From an uncultured Oscillospiraceae bacterium (GTDB lineage: Bacteria > Bacillota > Clostridia > Oscillospirales > Oscillospiraceae), in contig CANPYX010000013.1 in NCBI GenBank assembly GCA_947588955.1, positions 1 through 56,810 on the forward strand: DNA of 56,810 nucleotides, read 5' to 3'. The notes beneath the pieces are model-generated. The model had not been told where the DNA came from. It saw only the letters and a program-made list of their open reading frames with translations, and did no database searches. Below are positions 24,433 through 32,465 of the stretch, in pieces. A program made the position numbers and the translations under genes. Positions within the stretch are counted from its first letter, which is position 1; the number at the start of each line of letters is the position of its first letter.

Positions 24433-26304
24433 ATGATTGATGTTTCGGTACAGAATATAAGAATAGCCTTTGAGCAGGGGAAAGATGTGTTGAAGGGGAT
24501 CTCCTTTGACGTTAATTCCGGCGAGCATGTGGGGATACTTGGAAGGAACGGCGCGGGGAAAACCACGCTTTTCCGGGTGATCTCGGGGCGGCTCGCCGCA
24601 GACGAGGGCGTGATTGTGACGCCGCCGGACAAGCGGGTGGGGGTGCTGAGCCAGCTGCCCGTTTATCCAGACGGGTTCACCGGGGAGGACGTGCTCCGCG
24701 CCGCCCAGGAGAGGATCGTTAAGATGGGCGGGGAGATGGAGGAGCTGGCGGCAAAAATGGCAGCCGGGGATTCCTCCGCCGACACACTGAGGGCTTATGA
24801 CAGGCTCTCGGCTGAATTCCTGCGCCTGGGGGGATATGAGCTTGAACGCTTTCGGGACACCGTTGCCAACGGGCTGGGGATACCGGCGCGGCAAAGGGAT
24901 CAGGAGTACGCTCAGCTTTCCGGCGGGGAAAAGACGAGGCTCAACCTGGCACGGCTCATTTTGGAGGATACGGATATACTGTTGCTGGACGAGCCCACGA
25001 ACCACCTGGATATGTCCGCCGCCGAGTGGCTGGAGGACTATATAAACCGCTTCAAGGGGACGGTGCTCGCCATATCCCACGACAGGTATTTTCTGGACAG
25101 GACGGTATCGAGGATAATCGAGATAGTTGACGGGAAGCCTGAGTTTTACAGCGGGAATTACAGCTTCTATCTCACGGAGAAGCGAAGGAGATACGAGGAG
25201 AGGCTGAGGCAGTACGAGAAGCAGGAGGCGAAGATTGCCCAGCTCCAGAAGGCGGCGGACGACCTGCACCTGTGGGCGTTCATGGGGGCGGACAAGCTGC
25301 ACAAGAGGGCGTTTTCCATTGAAAAGCGCATTGAGAAGATGCGCGTCACGGACCGTCCCCAGCAGGAGGCGAGAATGAGGTCGCGCTTCGGCGAGACGCA
25401 GTTTCGCGGCGACGAGGTGCTTGTGGCGGAGGGCGTTGAGAAGTCCTTCGGGGACAAGCGGATACTCTCCGGCACGCACTTTCTGGTGGAGCAGGGTGAG
25501 CGGGTGGCGCTCATCGGCGACAACGGGACGGGAAAATCCACGCTCATCAAAATGATAATGGGGCTGGAGCCTGAGGACGCGGGATTCATACGCCTGGGTC
25601 CCGCGGTAAAGGCGGCGTATCTTCCCCAGACCGTGACATTTGAGGACGAGGAGCTTTCGGTGCTGGAGACCATGATGTACGAGGGCAAATGCTCACAGCA
25701 GGAGGCGCGGGACAGGCTGGCGGCGTTCCTTTTCCGGGGCGACGGGGTGGAGACGCGTGTCTCGGCGCTGTCGGGCGGGGAGAGGAGCCGGCTGAAGCTC
25801 TGTATGCTCATGAGGTCGGACATAAACCTTTTGATACTTGACGAGCCCACAAACCACCTGGACGTGGCGAGCCGCGAGTGGATAGAGGAGGCGCTTTCCG
25901 ATTACGGGGAGACGCTTCTGTTCGTGTCCCACGACAGGTGGTTTATAAGCCGCTTTGCCACGAGGGTCTGGGCGATGGGCGGCGGGGAACTCAGGGACTA
26001 CCGAATGGGTTACGAGGAGTACAGGGAGTACCTTGAGCGGCAAAAGCAGCTGGCGCAGACGGCGGCGCAGAAGGCGGAAAAGCCGAAAAAGGAGCCGAAA
26101 AAAACGCCTCCGGCGCAGGCAAAGTCCGCGGCGAGGCTTGAGCGGGAGATAGGGCAGCTGGAGGAGAAGCTGGCGGAAAACGAGAGGGCACAGGAGGCGG
26201 CCTCCACGGACTACCATAGGCTAATGGAGCTTTCTGAGAAGCACGGGGAGCTCGCAGAGAGGTTGGAGGAGCTATATAGGCAGTGGGAGGAGGCGAGCGT
26301 ATGA
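24433..26304 (+). CDS. ABC-F type ATPase
   Basis: A 623-aa soluble protein with two ATPase domains and no membrane part, so an ABC-F ribosome-associated factor (related to YdiF, Uup and EttA). First domain: Walker A GRNGAGKTT, signature LSGGEKTRLN, Walker B ILLLDEPTNHLD. A linker coiled coil (about 240-300; EKRRRYEERLRQYEKQE) follows. Second domain: Walker A GDNGTGKST, signature LSGGERSRLK, Walker B LLILDEPTNHLD. A Lys-rich C-terminal coiled coil (about 540-620) ends it. Its last codons overlap the start of the next gene. Starts at MIDVSVQN; no strong Shine-Dalgarno. Confidence 0.94.
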   Translation: MIDVSVQNIRIAFEQGKDVLKGISFDVNSGEHVGILGRNGAGKTTLFRVISGRLAADEGVIVTPPDKRVGVLSQLPVYPDGFTGEDVLRAAQERIVKMGGEMEELAAKMAAGDSSADTLRAYDRLSAEFLRLGGYELERFRDTVANGLGIPARQRDQEYAQLSGGEKTRLNLARLILEDTDILLLDEPTNHLDMSAAEWLEDYINRFKGTVLAISHDRYFLDRTVSRIIEIVDGKPEFYSGNYSFYLTEKRRRYEERLRQYEKQEAKIAQLQKAADDLHLWAFMGADKLHKRAFSIEKRIEKMRVTDRPQQEARMRSRFGETQFRGDEVLVAEGVEKSFGDKRILSGTHFLVEQGERVALIGDNGTGKSTLIKMIMGLEPEDAGFIRLGPAVKAAYLPQTVTFEDEELSVLETMMYEGKCSQQEARDRLAAFLFRGDGVETRVSALSGGERSRLKLCMLMRSDINLLILDEPTNHLDVASREWIEEALSDYGETLLFVSHDRWFISRFATRVWAMGGGELRDYRMGYEEYREYLERQKQLAQTAAQKAEKPKKEPKKTPPAQAKSAARLEREIGQLEEKLAENERAQEAASTDYHRLMELSEKHGELAERLEELYRQWEEASV

Positions 26305-27098
26305 AGGAAAAGAGGCGGCGCGGTGGCGAACACGCGAAGAAAAGCGGATACGGGGGATATTTTATTACCGCGGCGGTGCTGGCGGTGCTTGCGGCGTTTT
26401 TCGTGTTCGCCATGTCGGGGTACAGATTCCTGGGGCTTTGCTTTTTTGCCGCGGCGTGCCTTGCGCTTGCCTTTGCGGGGATAAAGGCTCTGGGCAAAAG
26501 GCGGGAGAAAGCGGCGCTTATTTTGAAGAAGATATTTGTGTACGCCATCGTCCTCGGTTGTCTTGCCGGGGCGGTTACGGAGTCGGTGATAGTCACCGAG
26601 GTCATCGGCGCCGGCGGAAGCGGGGCGTATGCCGTGGTGCTGGGGGCGGGAGTCAACGGCACCGTGCCCTCCAGGGCGCTTTGGGCGAGGCTCAACGCCG
26701 CGCTTGATTTCGCGCGGGAGGAGCCGGAGGCGATGCTCGTCCTCTCAGGCGGGCAGGGGAGCGGGGAGGACATCTCCGAGACGCAGTGCATGTATAATTG
26801 GCTCACCGAGAGGGGCGTTGACCCCTCCAGGCTCATTTTGGAGGACAGGTCCACCAGCACAGAGGAAAATCTGACCTTCTCAGCCGAGAAGCTGAGGGAG
26901 CTGGGAGTGGAGCCGGAGAACGTGACAATAATCACGGCGGGCTACCACATATGCAGGGCGAAGCTAATGGCGGAGGACCTGGGCTACACCCATGTGTCCG
27001 CCCGCGCCGCCTACACCGGCTACCCGGTTTTGGAGCTCAACTACTACCTTCGGGAGATACCGGCGATATGGGTATATATTTTGGCAAAAAAGGGCTGA
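26301..27098 (+). CDS. YdcF family (DUF218) membrane protein
   Basis: A 265-aa protein with three N-terminal transmembrane segments (about 20-45, 47-65 and 78-95), followed by the DUF218/YdcF domain: AVVLGAGVNGTVPS, MLVLSGGQGSGEDISE, LILEDRSTSTEENLTFS, VTIITAGYHICRA. Members act at the cell envelope; some (ElyC, SanA) affect cell wall integrity. The start ATGA overlaps the ABC-F stop and GGGAGGAGG precedes it, so the pair is coupled. Confidence 0.9.
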   Translation: MKEKRRRGGEHAKKSGYGGYFITAAVLAVLAAFFVFAMSGYRFLGLCFFAAACLALAFAGIKALGKRREKAALILKKIFVYAIVLGCLAGAVTESVIVTEVIGAGGSGAYAVVLGAGVNGTVPSRALWARLNAALDFAREEPEAMLVLSGGQGSGEDISETQCMYNWLTERGVDPSRLILEDRSTSTEENLTFSAEKLRELGVEPENVTIITAGYHICRAKLMAEDLGYTHVSARAAYTGYPVLELNYYLREIPAIWVYILAKKG

Positions 27099-27112
27099 GC
27101 TTTTTTGAGGGG

Positions 27113-27350
27113 AGAACGTGCGGAAAGCCCCCGCGAAAGGTCTGCGGACCTTTCGCGGGGGCTTTCCTGCTGTCGCGGTGCGCGCCCTCGTCGTCGCTGA
27201 AGTCGCTTAACCTCGCCCCGCCGCAAGCGGCAGGGCTCAGGCGCGGACTTCGCTCCTCCTCTCCCCACGCAATCATGATTGCGTGGGGACCCCATAAGGC
27301 ATACACTTGCGCGACATAAGGTGATTTTTTCGACGCACATGTCGCCGAAA
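27113..27350 (+). repeat. Dispersed structured repeat, copy A
   Basis: Between the convergent YdcF and CarD-like genes. Begins with a perfect 21-bp hairpin with TGCG loop (27122-27167), then a conserved GC-rich core with CCGCCGCAAGCGGCAGG-like stem, then the 26-base palindrome CCCCACGCAATCA/TGATTGCGTGGGG (27263-27288), then TTTTTTCG...CGAAAAAA. Copy B at 50283-50530 shares order, lengths and core, but its 21-bp stem differs at nine positions, all compensated. Confidence 0.8.
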
Positions 27351-27372
27351 AAATATTTGAATTTGGGGATTT

Positions 27373-27900
27373 TCAGCCGTTGAATTCTTCGCCGGCTTCT
27401 ATGGTGGCGAGGGCGTTTTTTACGTAGGCGTCAACGTCGTCTCGGTCGATATTCAGGGCGACGGCGAGCTCACCGTAGAGCATATCCTCGGCGCGCTTCA
27501 TGTAGCGTTCGTCTATCTGACCGAGCTTTTTGCCGTTCTCGGCGGCGTACCGGCGCTTTTCCGCCACGTCCTTTATGAGCTTCACAAGGCTGATGCACTC
27601 GTATTTTTGGATCGTCTGCTGGTAGTGCTCGGTGAGAAAGCGCAGATTCATGGGCTCGTAGAGCTCGCCGCTCACATGCGGGATGGAGCGGATGAGGTCG
27701 ATTGCCTCGTCGCGGGATATGACGGGGCGCATGAAGACAGGGGTATCCACCGGCGCGAAGACCTTGCCGGTGCGGTAAAGGGGGGAGAGGGTGTAATACA
27801 GCCTGTCCTTATTGGCGCCGGACACGTTGGGACAGCCTATGTCTTCAACGACACAGACTCCCTCGCCGCCATATATGATATACGCCCCGGTGTCAAACAT
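27373..27900 (-). CDS. CarD-like transcriptional regulator
   Basis: A 175-aa protein with an N-terminal CarD/TRCF RNA-polymerase-interacting domain (FDTGAYIIYGGEGVCVVEDI, LSPLYRTGKVFAPVD, about 1-70) and a C-terminal helical DNA-binding-like domain (KYECISLVKLIKDVAEKRRY, MKRAEDMLYGELAVALNID). CarD proteins act with RNA polymerase at promoters. RBS GGGAGAG. It is convergent with YdcF across the repeat. Confidence 0.9.
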   Translation of the reverse strand: MFDTGAYIIYGGEGVCVVEDIGCPNVSGANKDRLYYTLSPLYRTGKVFAPVDTPVFMRPVISRDEAIDLIRSIPHVSGELYEPMNLRFLTEHYQQTIQKYECISLVKLIKDVAEKRRYAAENGKKLGQIDERYMKRAEDMLYGELAVALNIDRDDVDAYVKNALATIEAGEEFNG

Positions 27901-28049
27901 AAAAGCACTCTCCCAAATTTTCCGCCCGATAATGATTTGTCAGCTCCCGTCTAAATATGATTATAACACAGATTTTGCCCGAATGTAAGCATAAATTTTC
28001 ATTTTTGGGCAAAAAATTGTTGCAATATTTGCGGAAAAATCAAAATCGC

Positions 28050-28078
28050 TTGCGTTTTGGTGGCGTTAATAATATAAT
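28050..28078 (+). promoter_or_regulatory. Promoter of the aldo/keto reductase gene
   Basis: TTGCGT, 17 bases, TATAAT, 34 bases before the start codon and upstream of GAGGAGG. Confidence 0.6.
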
Positions 28079-28112
28079 ATTTTATATAATTTCTAAACGA
28101 GGAGGAAATGTT

Positions 28113-29234
28113 ATGAAAAAGCTGGGATTCGGGCTAATGAGGTTGCCTGTCACCGACCCTGAGAACGGCGCCAGCATTGATATGGAAAAGCTGCGGGACA
28201 TGGTGGACCTGTTTTTGGAGAGGGGCTATACATATTTTGACACGGCGTATATGTACCACGACCACCAGAGCGAGATCGCCATACGCGAGGCGCTGGTGAA
28301 GCGCCACCCCAGGGACTCCTTTACGCTGACCACAAAACTTCCCACAATGATGCTGACAGAGCCGGGGGACCAGGAGCGGATATTTGAGGAGCAGAGGCAA
28401 AAGTGCGGGGTGGAGTTCTTTGACTACTACCTTCTGCATAACCTTAACAGGAGAAATTACGAGACGGCGGAGAGGCTTGATTCATTCGGCTTTTTGAGAG
28501 GATTGAAGGAGGAGGGGAAGATACGGCACATCGGCTTTTCCTTCCACGACAACGCCCAAATGCTGGACACCATCCTCACTGCCCACCCTGAAACGGAGTT
28601 TGTACAGCTTCAGGTGAATTATCTTGACTGGGAGTCGGAGAGGGTACAGTCGAGGCTGTGTTATGAGACGGCTGTTCGCCACGGCAAGAAGGTCATAATC
28701 ATGGAGCCGGTGAAGGGCGGCGCGCTGGCGAAGCTCCCTGAGGAGGCAGAGGGCCTTTTGAAGACGGCGGACCCGGAGGCGTCCATCGCGTCCTGGGCGG
28801 TGCGGTTCGCGGCGTCACTTCCCCAGGTCCATGTGGTGCTGTCGGGCATGAGCAGTATGGAGCAGCTTATGGACAACACCTCCTTCATGACGGACTTCGT
28901 GCCCCTCACGCAGGAGGAGAAGGCGATGCTGGAAAGGTGCGCGGACATCATCAACAACTACACCGCCGTTCCATGCACCGCCTGCCGGTACTGCACGGAG
29001 GGGTGCCCCATGGGGATAGACATCCCCAATATTTTCTCAATGTACAACGCCCACATGAAGGCTGAGCTTCTCCACAGCTGGGGCGACAAGTCCAAGGAGA
29101 GCTATCGGGAGTACATAACTGAGCACCACAAGGCCTCGGACTGCGTACAGTGCCGCCAGTGCGAGGGCGCATGCCCACAGCATCTTCCCGTTGTAAAGCT
29201 CCTCAGGGACGTGGCGGCGGAGCTTGAAAATTAA
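28113..29234 (+). CDS. Aldo/keto reductase with C-terminal ferredoxin domain
   Basis: A 373-aa oxidoreductase. The barrel starts LGFGLMRLPVTD, with the AKR residues visible: FDTAYMYHDHQSE (Asp, Tyr), LTTKLP (Lys), DYYLLHNL (His). The C-terminal third carries two 4Fe-4S cysteine sets, CTACRYCTEGCPMGIDIP and CVQCRQCEGACPQHLPVV. Starts at ATG after GAGGAGG; the upstream frame is AT-rich. The flavodoxin-family protein follows 19 bases later and may pass it electrons. Confidence 0.93.
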   Translation: MKKLGFGLMRLPVTDPENGASIDMEKLRDMVDLFLERGYTYFDTAYMYHDHQSEIAIREALVKRHPRDSFTLTTKLPTMMLTEPGDQERIFEEQRQKCGVEFFDYYLLHNLNRRNYETAERLDSFGFLRGLKEEGKIRHIGFSFHDNAQMLDTILTAHPETEFVQLQVNYLDWESERVQSRLCYETAVRHGKKVIIMEPVKGGALAKLPEEAEGLLKTADPEASIASWAVRFAASLPQVHVVLSGMSSMEQLMDNTSFMTDFVPLTQEEKAMLERCADIINNYTAVPCTACRYCTEGCPMGIDIPNIFSMYNAHMKAELLHSWGDKSKESYREYITEHHKASDCVQCRQCEGACPQHLPVVKLLRDVAAELEN

Positions 29235-29253
29235 ATCTTGAGGTGATATAAAA

Positions 29254-29877
29254 ATGAAGGTACTTCTTGTAAACATGAGCCCGCATGAGCACGGGTGCAC
29301 CTACACCGCGCTTTCAGAGGTTAAAAAAACGCTGGAGGCGGAGGGGGTCCACGCGGACTTCTTCTGGACAGGCAACAAGCCCATTGCCGGCTGTATAGGC
29401 TGCGGTTCATGCAGAAAAACCGGCAGGTGCGTATTCGGCGGCGACCCGGTGACGAGCTTCATTGACATCTGCGATGAATACGACGGGTTCGTTTTCGGCT
29501 CTCCGGTGCACTACGCCGCCATGGGCGGGGCTGCCACCTGCTTCATGGACAGGGTGTTCTACTCCGCCGGGTCGCGCCTCAGGGGAAAGCCCGGCGCGGG
29601 GGTGGTATCCGCAAGGCGCGGGGGCACCACAGCGGCGCTGGACCAGCTCAACAAATATTTTTACATCAGCGGTATGCCGATCCCTACCAGCCAGTATTGG
29701 CCCATGGTCCACGGCAACCGCCCTGAGGAGGCGGCGCAGGACCTTGAGGGTATGCAGATAATGAGACTTTTGGGCGCTAATATGGCGTGGCTTTTAAAGT
29801 GCATCGAGGCAGGGAAAAAGGCGGGGATAGAGTGCCCCAAACCGGAGCCCAGAGTCAGTACGAATTTTATAAGGTAA
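29254..29877 (+). CDS. Flavodoxin-family NAD(P)H-dependent oxidoreductase
   Basis: A 207-aa flavoprotein of the NADPH-dependent FMN reductase type. LLVNMSPHEHGCTYTALSEV is the N-terminal FMN loop, GCIGCGSCRKTGRCVF a Cys-rich segment typical of iron-sulfur-flavoprotein relatives, and DGFVFGSPVHYAAMGGA the second FMN loop. Encoded 19 bases after the aldo/keto reductase with GAGGTGA. Substrate unknown. Confidence 0.92.
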   Translation: MKVLLVNMSPHEHGCTYTALSEVKKTLEAEGVHADFFWTGNKPIAGCIGCGSCRKTGRCVFGGDPVTSFIDICDEYDGFVFGSPVHYAAMGGAATCFMDRVFYSAGSRLRGKPGAGVVSARRGGTTAALDQLNKYFYISGMPIPTSQYWPMVHGNRPEEAAQDLEGMQIMRLLGANMAWLLKCIEAGKKAGIECPKPEPRVSTNFIR

Positions 29878-29910
29878 AAACACGAACAAAAAGTTTCTTA
29901 ATTCCGATTT

Positions 29911-29977
29911 GATATGCTCCCCCTATAGCATACAGTGCTTTCCATTTTTCACTGTATGGCTATAAGGGGAGCATATC
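29911..29977. repeat. 67-base inverted repeat at a gene break
   Basis: Left arm begins GATATGCTCCCC and right arm ends GGGGAGCATATC. About 27 bases pair, with one mismatch and one bulge, around a 12-base centre. It sits just upstream of the HsdS tail remnant, so it may mark a recombination or insertion junction. Confidence 0.6.
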
Positions 29978-30152
29978 AATTGAAACACTCATGGCAGAGA
30001 TTGAAAAGTTAGAGAAATATAAAACAAAACTTATCTCTGATGTCGTAACCGGCGAAATCGACGTTTGCGGTATCGAAATTCCTGAATATGAATACGCCGA
30101 GGAAGAAGCGGACGAGGAAAGCTCCGTGGAGGACGAAGACATAAGCGAGTAA
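29976..30152 (+). pseudogene. C-terminal remnant of a type I restriction specificity subunit (HsdS)
   Basis: The frame reads IEKLEKYKTKLISDVVTG, then EIDVCGIEIPEYEYAEEEAD and an acidic end to a TAA. KLISDVVTGxIDV is the usual C-terminus of HsdS subunits. The remaining 350 or so residues are missing; the frame emerges from the inverted repeat. No HsdM or HsdR partner adjoins it. Confidence 0.7.
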
Positions 30153-30170
30153 GCGATGAGGCGGACGGCA

Positions 30171-30308
30171 ATGTGTGATAACGAAATGATTACTTACGAG
30201 GATATCTACTCTGAAGTAAAAGAAGCCTTGCTCACTTCGAGAAACAAGGCGTACACCGTTGTGAATTTTACAATGGTACAGGCGTTCTCGCACATTGGCA
30301 AGTTTTGT
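30171..30308 (+). pseudogene. N-terminal remnant of a YhcG/DUF1016 nuclease
   Basis: The frame reads MCDNEMITYEDIYSEVKEAL, then LTSRNKAYTVVNFTMVQAFSHIGK, matching the start of the DUF1016 N-terminal domain (YxxIKxxIxxARxxAxxAVNxxMVxxYWxIGK). It then loses similarity. The C-terminal nuclease domain is absent. Confidence 0.55.
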
Positions 30309-30415
30309 GCGCGGGGTGTATGGACGGAATCGTATGTGGGAAAAATCAAATCAGATGATTGCATTTGCAATCAGCATGTGTTATACTATACTCACAACGA
30401 AAAGGAGGGGTCAGT

Positions 30416-30709
30416 ATGGCGAACACGCTGGTACAATTTCGCATGGAGGAGACGGCCCGCATCAAGGCGGCGGGTATCTGTGAGCGGTTGGGGATCGACG
30501 TTCCCACCTATCTGCGCATCTGCATGACGCGGCTCATCGAGGAAAACGGCATACCTTTTAGCATGACGCTGGAGAACAAGGCGGAGAGCCGCGGGCTCCG
30601 GGCCATGAGGGAGGCCAGCCGGATAGCGGAGACACATGGGAACGCCGAAATGACGCTGGAGGAGATCAACGCCGAGATCGATGCCGCCCGCGGGGAGGGG
30701 TCACGCTGA
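30416..30709 (+). CDS. RelB/DinJ-like antitoxin
   Basis: A 97-aa antitoxin with an N-terminal ribbon-helix-helix region: MANTLVQFRMEETARIKAAG (strand and helix) and GIDVPTYLRICMTRLIEENG. The C-terminal acidic helix EMTLEEINAEIDAARGEG is the toxin-binding type. RBS AAAGGAGGGG. It overlaps the start of a PIN toxin that is internally deleted, so it is an orphan antitoxin in practice. Confidence 0.85.
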   Translation: MANTLVQFRMEETARIKAAGICERLGIDVPTYLRICMTRLIEENGIPFSMTLENKAESRGLRAMREASRIAETHGNAEMTLEEINAEIDAARGEGSR

Positions 30710-30870
30710 AATATTACGCCGTTTTGGATACCAACGTCATTGTCTCCGCCATGCTGCGGTGGCAATCCGTCACCGGTAATCTGCGCCGCTTCCCCGTAAA
30801 GCCCTTTGTGGTGACGCCGAGGGAGATGCTGGACATCATTATCAAGGATGCCCAGGAAGGGGAAGACTAA
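30706..30870 (+). pseudogene. PIN-domain toxin with internal deletion
   Basis: 54 codons starting at a CTG that overlaps the antitoxin stop: KYYAVLDTNVIVSAMLRWQS is the PIN N-terminus with Asp8, and RRFPVKPFVVTPREMLDI is the C-terminus of the same family. About 85 residues between SVTGN and the later VTGN-RHFP point, including most acidic metal ligands, are missing, as if lost between two matching GN-encoding stretches. The frame is retained. Not expected to be an active nuclease. Confidence 0.75.
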
Positions 30871-31066
30871 GAGAATATGTTCACGAAAGACGCCCTGTAC
30901 TGTTAAAGCCAGTACGGGGCGTTTCGTATTATACGAAAGGCACACACTTCGCCGGGTATTTTTAGCGAGTTCGTATTCATAAATAATTCTCCCTTTTGAC
31001 AGTCAGGTTCTTCTCGACTTTTTCGTCTCTCTGCGGTATTGTGTGTTGCCAGAAGGAGGGCTTCAT

Positions 31067-31150
31067 ATGGACAGCATCATAAAGCTGACCTATGTCGACG
31101 AATGTGATGCTGAAGAAGGTGACAAGAACATTTATCCTATGCTTTTTTGA
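31067..31150 (+). CDS. Very short open frame with good ribosome site
   Basis: 27 codons (MDSIIKLTYVDECDAEEGDK then NIYPMLF) after AGAAGGAGGG. It is either a small peptide gene or the first codons of a truncated gene. The flanking region is a remnant graveyard, which favours the latter. No family recognised. Confidence 0.3.
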   Translation: MDSIIKLTYVDECDAEEGDKNIYPMLF

Positions 31151-31174
31151 ATATTGTTGTAACACAAGCTGCCG

Positions 31175-31728
31175 TCAGAGCCGTTGTCCAGCCACGGATT
31201 TGGCAAGGGCCTGTTCCACAAAGCTGTTCAGTGAAATTCGCTGGGCCTCCGCCAGGTACTTCTCCACCTGCCCCTGGTTCTTCTCTTTCTTGCCTGATAG
31301 AAAATCCGGCGTGTACGTCTTTTGCATTAACACGTCTCCAGTGCATTTCGCGTTACTGAGCATCCGATAAATGGTGGAGGTGCTCCACTCAGATTTGCCG
31401 GTGACAGTCTTGATTCCGTGGGATTCCAGATACTTCTTGTTTTTTCGAACACCGCTTCCCTGGACGTACAGGTCAAAAATCTTCCTTGCAACCTCCGCCT
31501 CCTCCGGGACAATCTTCAAAACACCATCTGGGCCTTTGGTGTAACCGAGGAAGCGTGTGTGATTGAGGCGCGTCTTCCCCTCAATCATCCGATGGCGGAG
31601 CCAAACTTGATGTCCCTGCTCCTTGACCAACTTTCCGCCTGGTCAATGGCCGCCAGCTGCTCGATGATGAGATTGTTGGCAGTCAAAGTGTTGATGCCGC
31701 CAGTCTCAATGTACACGCCGGTATTCAT
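31175..31728 (-). pseudogene. Broken serine recombinase
   Basis: Two overlapping frames on the minus strand. 31728-31585 encodes MNTGVYIETGGINTLTANNL then IIEQLAAIDQAESWSRSRDI, the middle of a resolvase catalytic domain, ending at TGA. 31630-31175 continues in another frame with MIEGKTRLNHTRFLGYTKGP, VPEEAEVARKIFDLYVQGSG and TGDVLMQKTYTPDFL, the recombinase domain. The N-terminal catalytic serine region and the zinc ribbon/coiled-coil end are missing, and a frameshift separates the halves near 31590. Confidence 0.8.
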
Positions 31729-31780
31729 TTGTTTTAACCTTCTTATTTCTTCTTGACTTTGTTAGCAGGTCTTATCTAAA

Positions 31781-31813
31781 AAAGGCCGTGGGACGGAAAA
31801 TCCCACGGCCTTT
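31781..31813. terminator. Terminator-like hairpin, left copy
   Basis: AAAGGCCGTGGGA, 7-base loop, TCCCACGGCCTTT: perfect 13-bp stem. A near-identical copy lies at 39385-39417. Flanking bases (CTAAAAA before; CTGTCCGGCCCTTTAC after) are also alike. Confidence 0.75.
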
Positions 31814-31876
31814 AGCTGTCCGGCCCTTTACAATCCGAATCTCCAAAGGGAAGCTGTCAACAAGATACATGAGGAT

Positions 31877-32170
31877 CTAATCGATTGACCACCAGTAGTC
31901 GTAGATCTTGCGATAGCCGTTTCCGCGTGGAGGGAGATTCGGGGCGCGGCGGACGGCCTTGGCGGAGCGGTGCTTATGGTATGTCATGGCCTTGGAGGTC
32001 TTTCTGTGTTGGAGATACTTTCCAAGGATCACATGACCGTTCACCAGCTCATACTTCACATAAATCGACCGGGGATACGCCATATACGCGGCCGTACGGA
32101 GGGCTTTTTCGAGCTTTTTCCGGTGCGCCTCGATCCTGTAAGCCCGGCCTCTCGCAGTCGTGTCCGACAT
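31877..32170 (-). CDS. Small basic protein, unknown
   Basis: A 97-aa Arg/Lys/Tyr-rich protein (MSDTTARGRAYRIEAHRKKL, YELVNGHVILGKYLQHRKTS, LPPRGNGYRKIYDYWWSID). A GGAGG ribosome site lies 10 bases upstream. The strong positive charge suggests nucleic-acid or ribosome binding. I do not recognise it; similar short Arg/Tyr-rich proteins occur in mobile elements of gut Firmicutes. Confidence 0.55.
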   Translation of the reverse strand: MSDTTARGRAYRIEAHRKKLEKALRTAAYMAYPRSIYVKYELVNGHVILGKYLQHRKTSKAMTYHKHRSAKAVRRAPNLPPRGNGYRKIYDYWWSID

Positions 32171-32465
32171 GGCTGTCGCCTCCTTCGCCTCATTATAGGC
32201 CGTGCGGTGGCCAAAGTCAAGCCGCCGCGCGGCACTCTTTTGCGACCCGAATATTCATCAAAGTGAATAGGATCAGGAAACCTGTTTTATTTAAGGGAGA
32301 GAAGGCAAAAAATTGCGAATATATTCACAATAACAGGAATATTTATGCGCACATCGAAAGGAGGCGGACAGGCCGGCGTTGAGTACTCTACATGGCTTTT
32401 TTGGGCAGGCGGGTGTATCATGCGAAATGGGAAAAAAGGAAAATGAAACAAAGGAGGGCTGCTGA
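32171..32465. other. Intergenic region
   Basis: Contains small dyads around ATTCATCAAAGTGAAT. A 33-codon frame at 32345-32446 has only a weak ribosome site and is not called. Confidence 0.4.

Noticed and set aside
24382-25479. 365-codon frame on the minus strand over the ABC-F gene
   Set aside because: Shadow of a coding gene whose ATPase motifs are unmistakable.
32345-32446. 33-codon frame upstream of the island
   Set aside because: Only a weak ribosome site and no distinctive composition; could not be supported.
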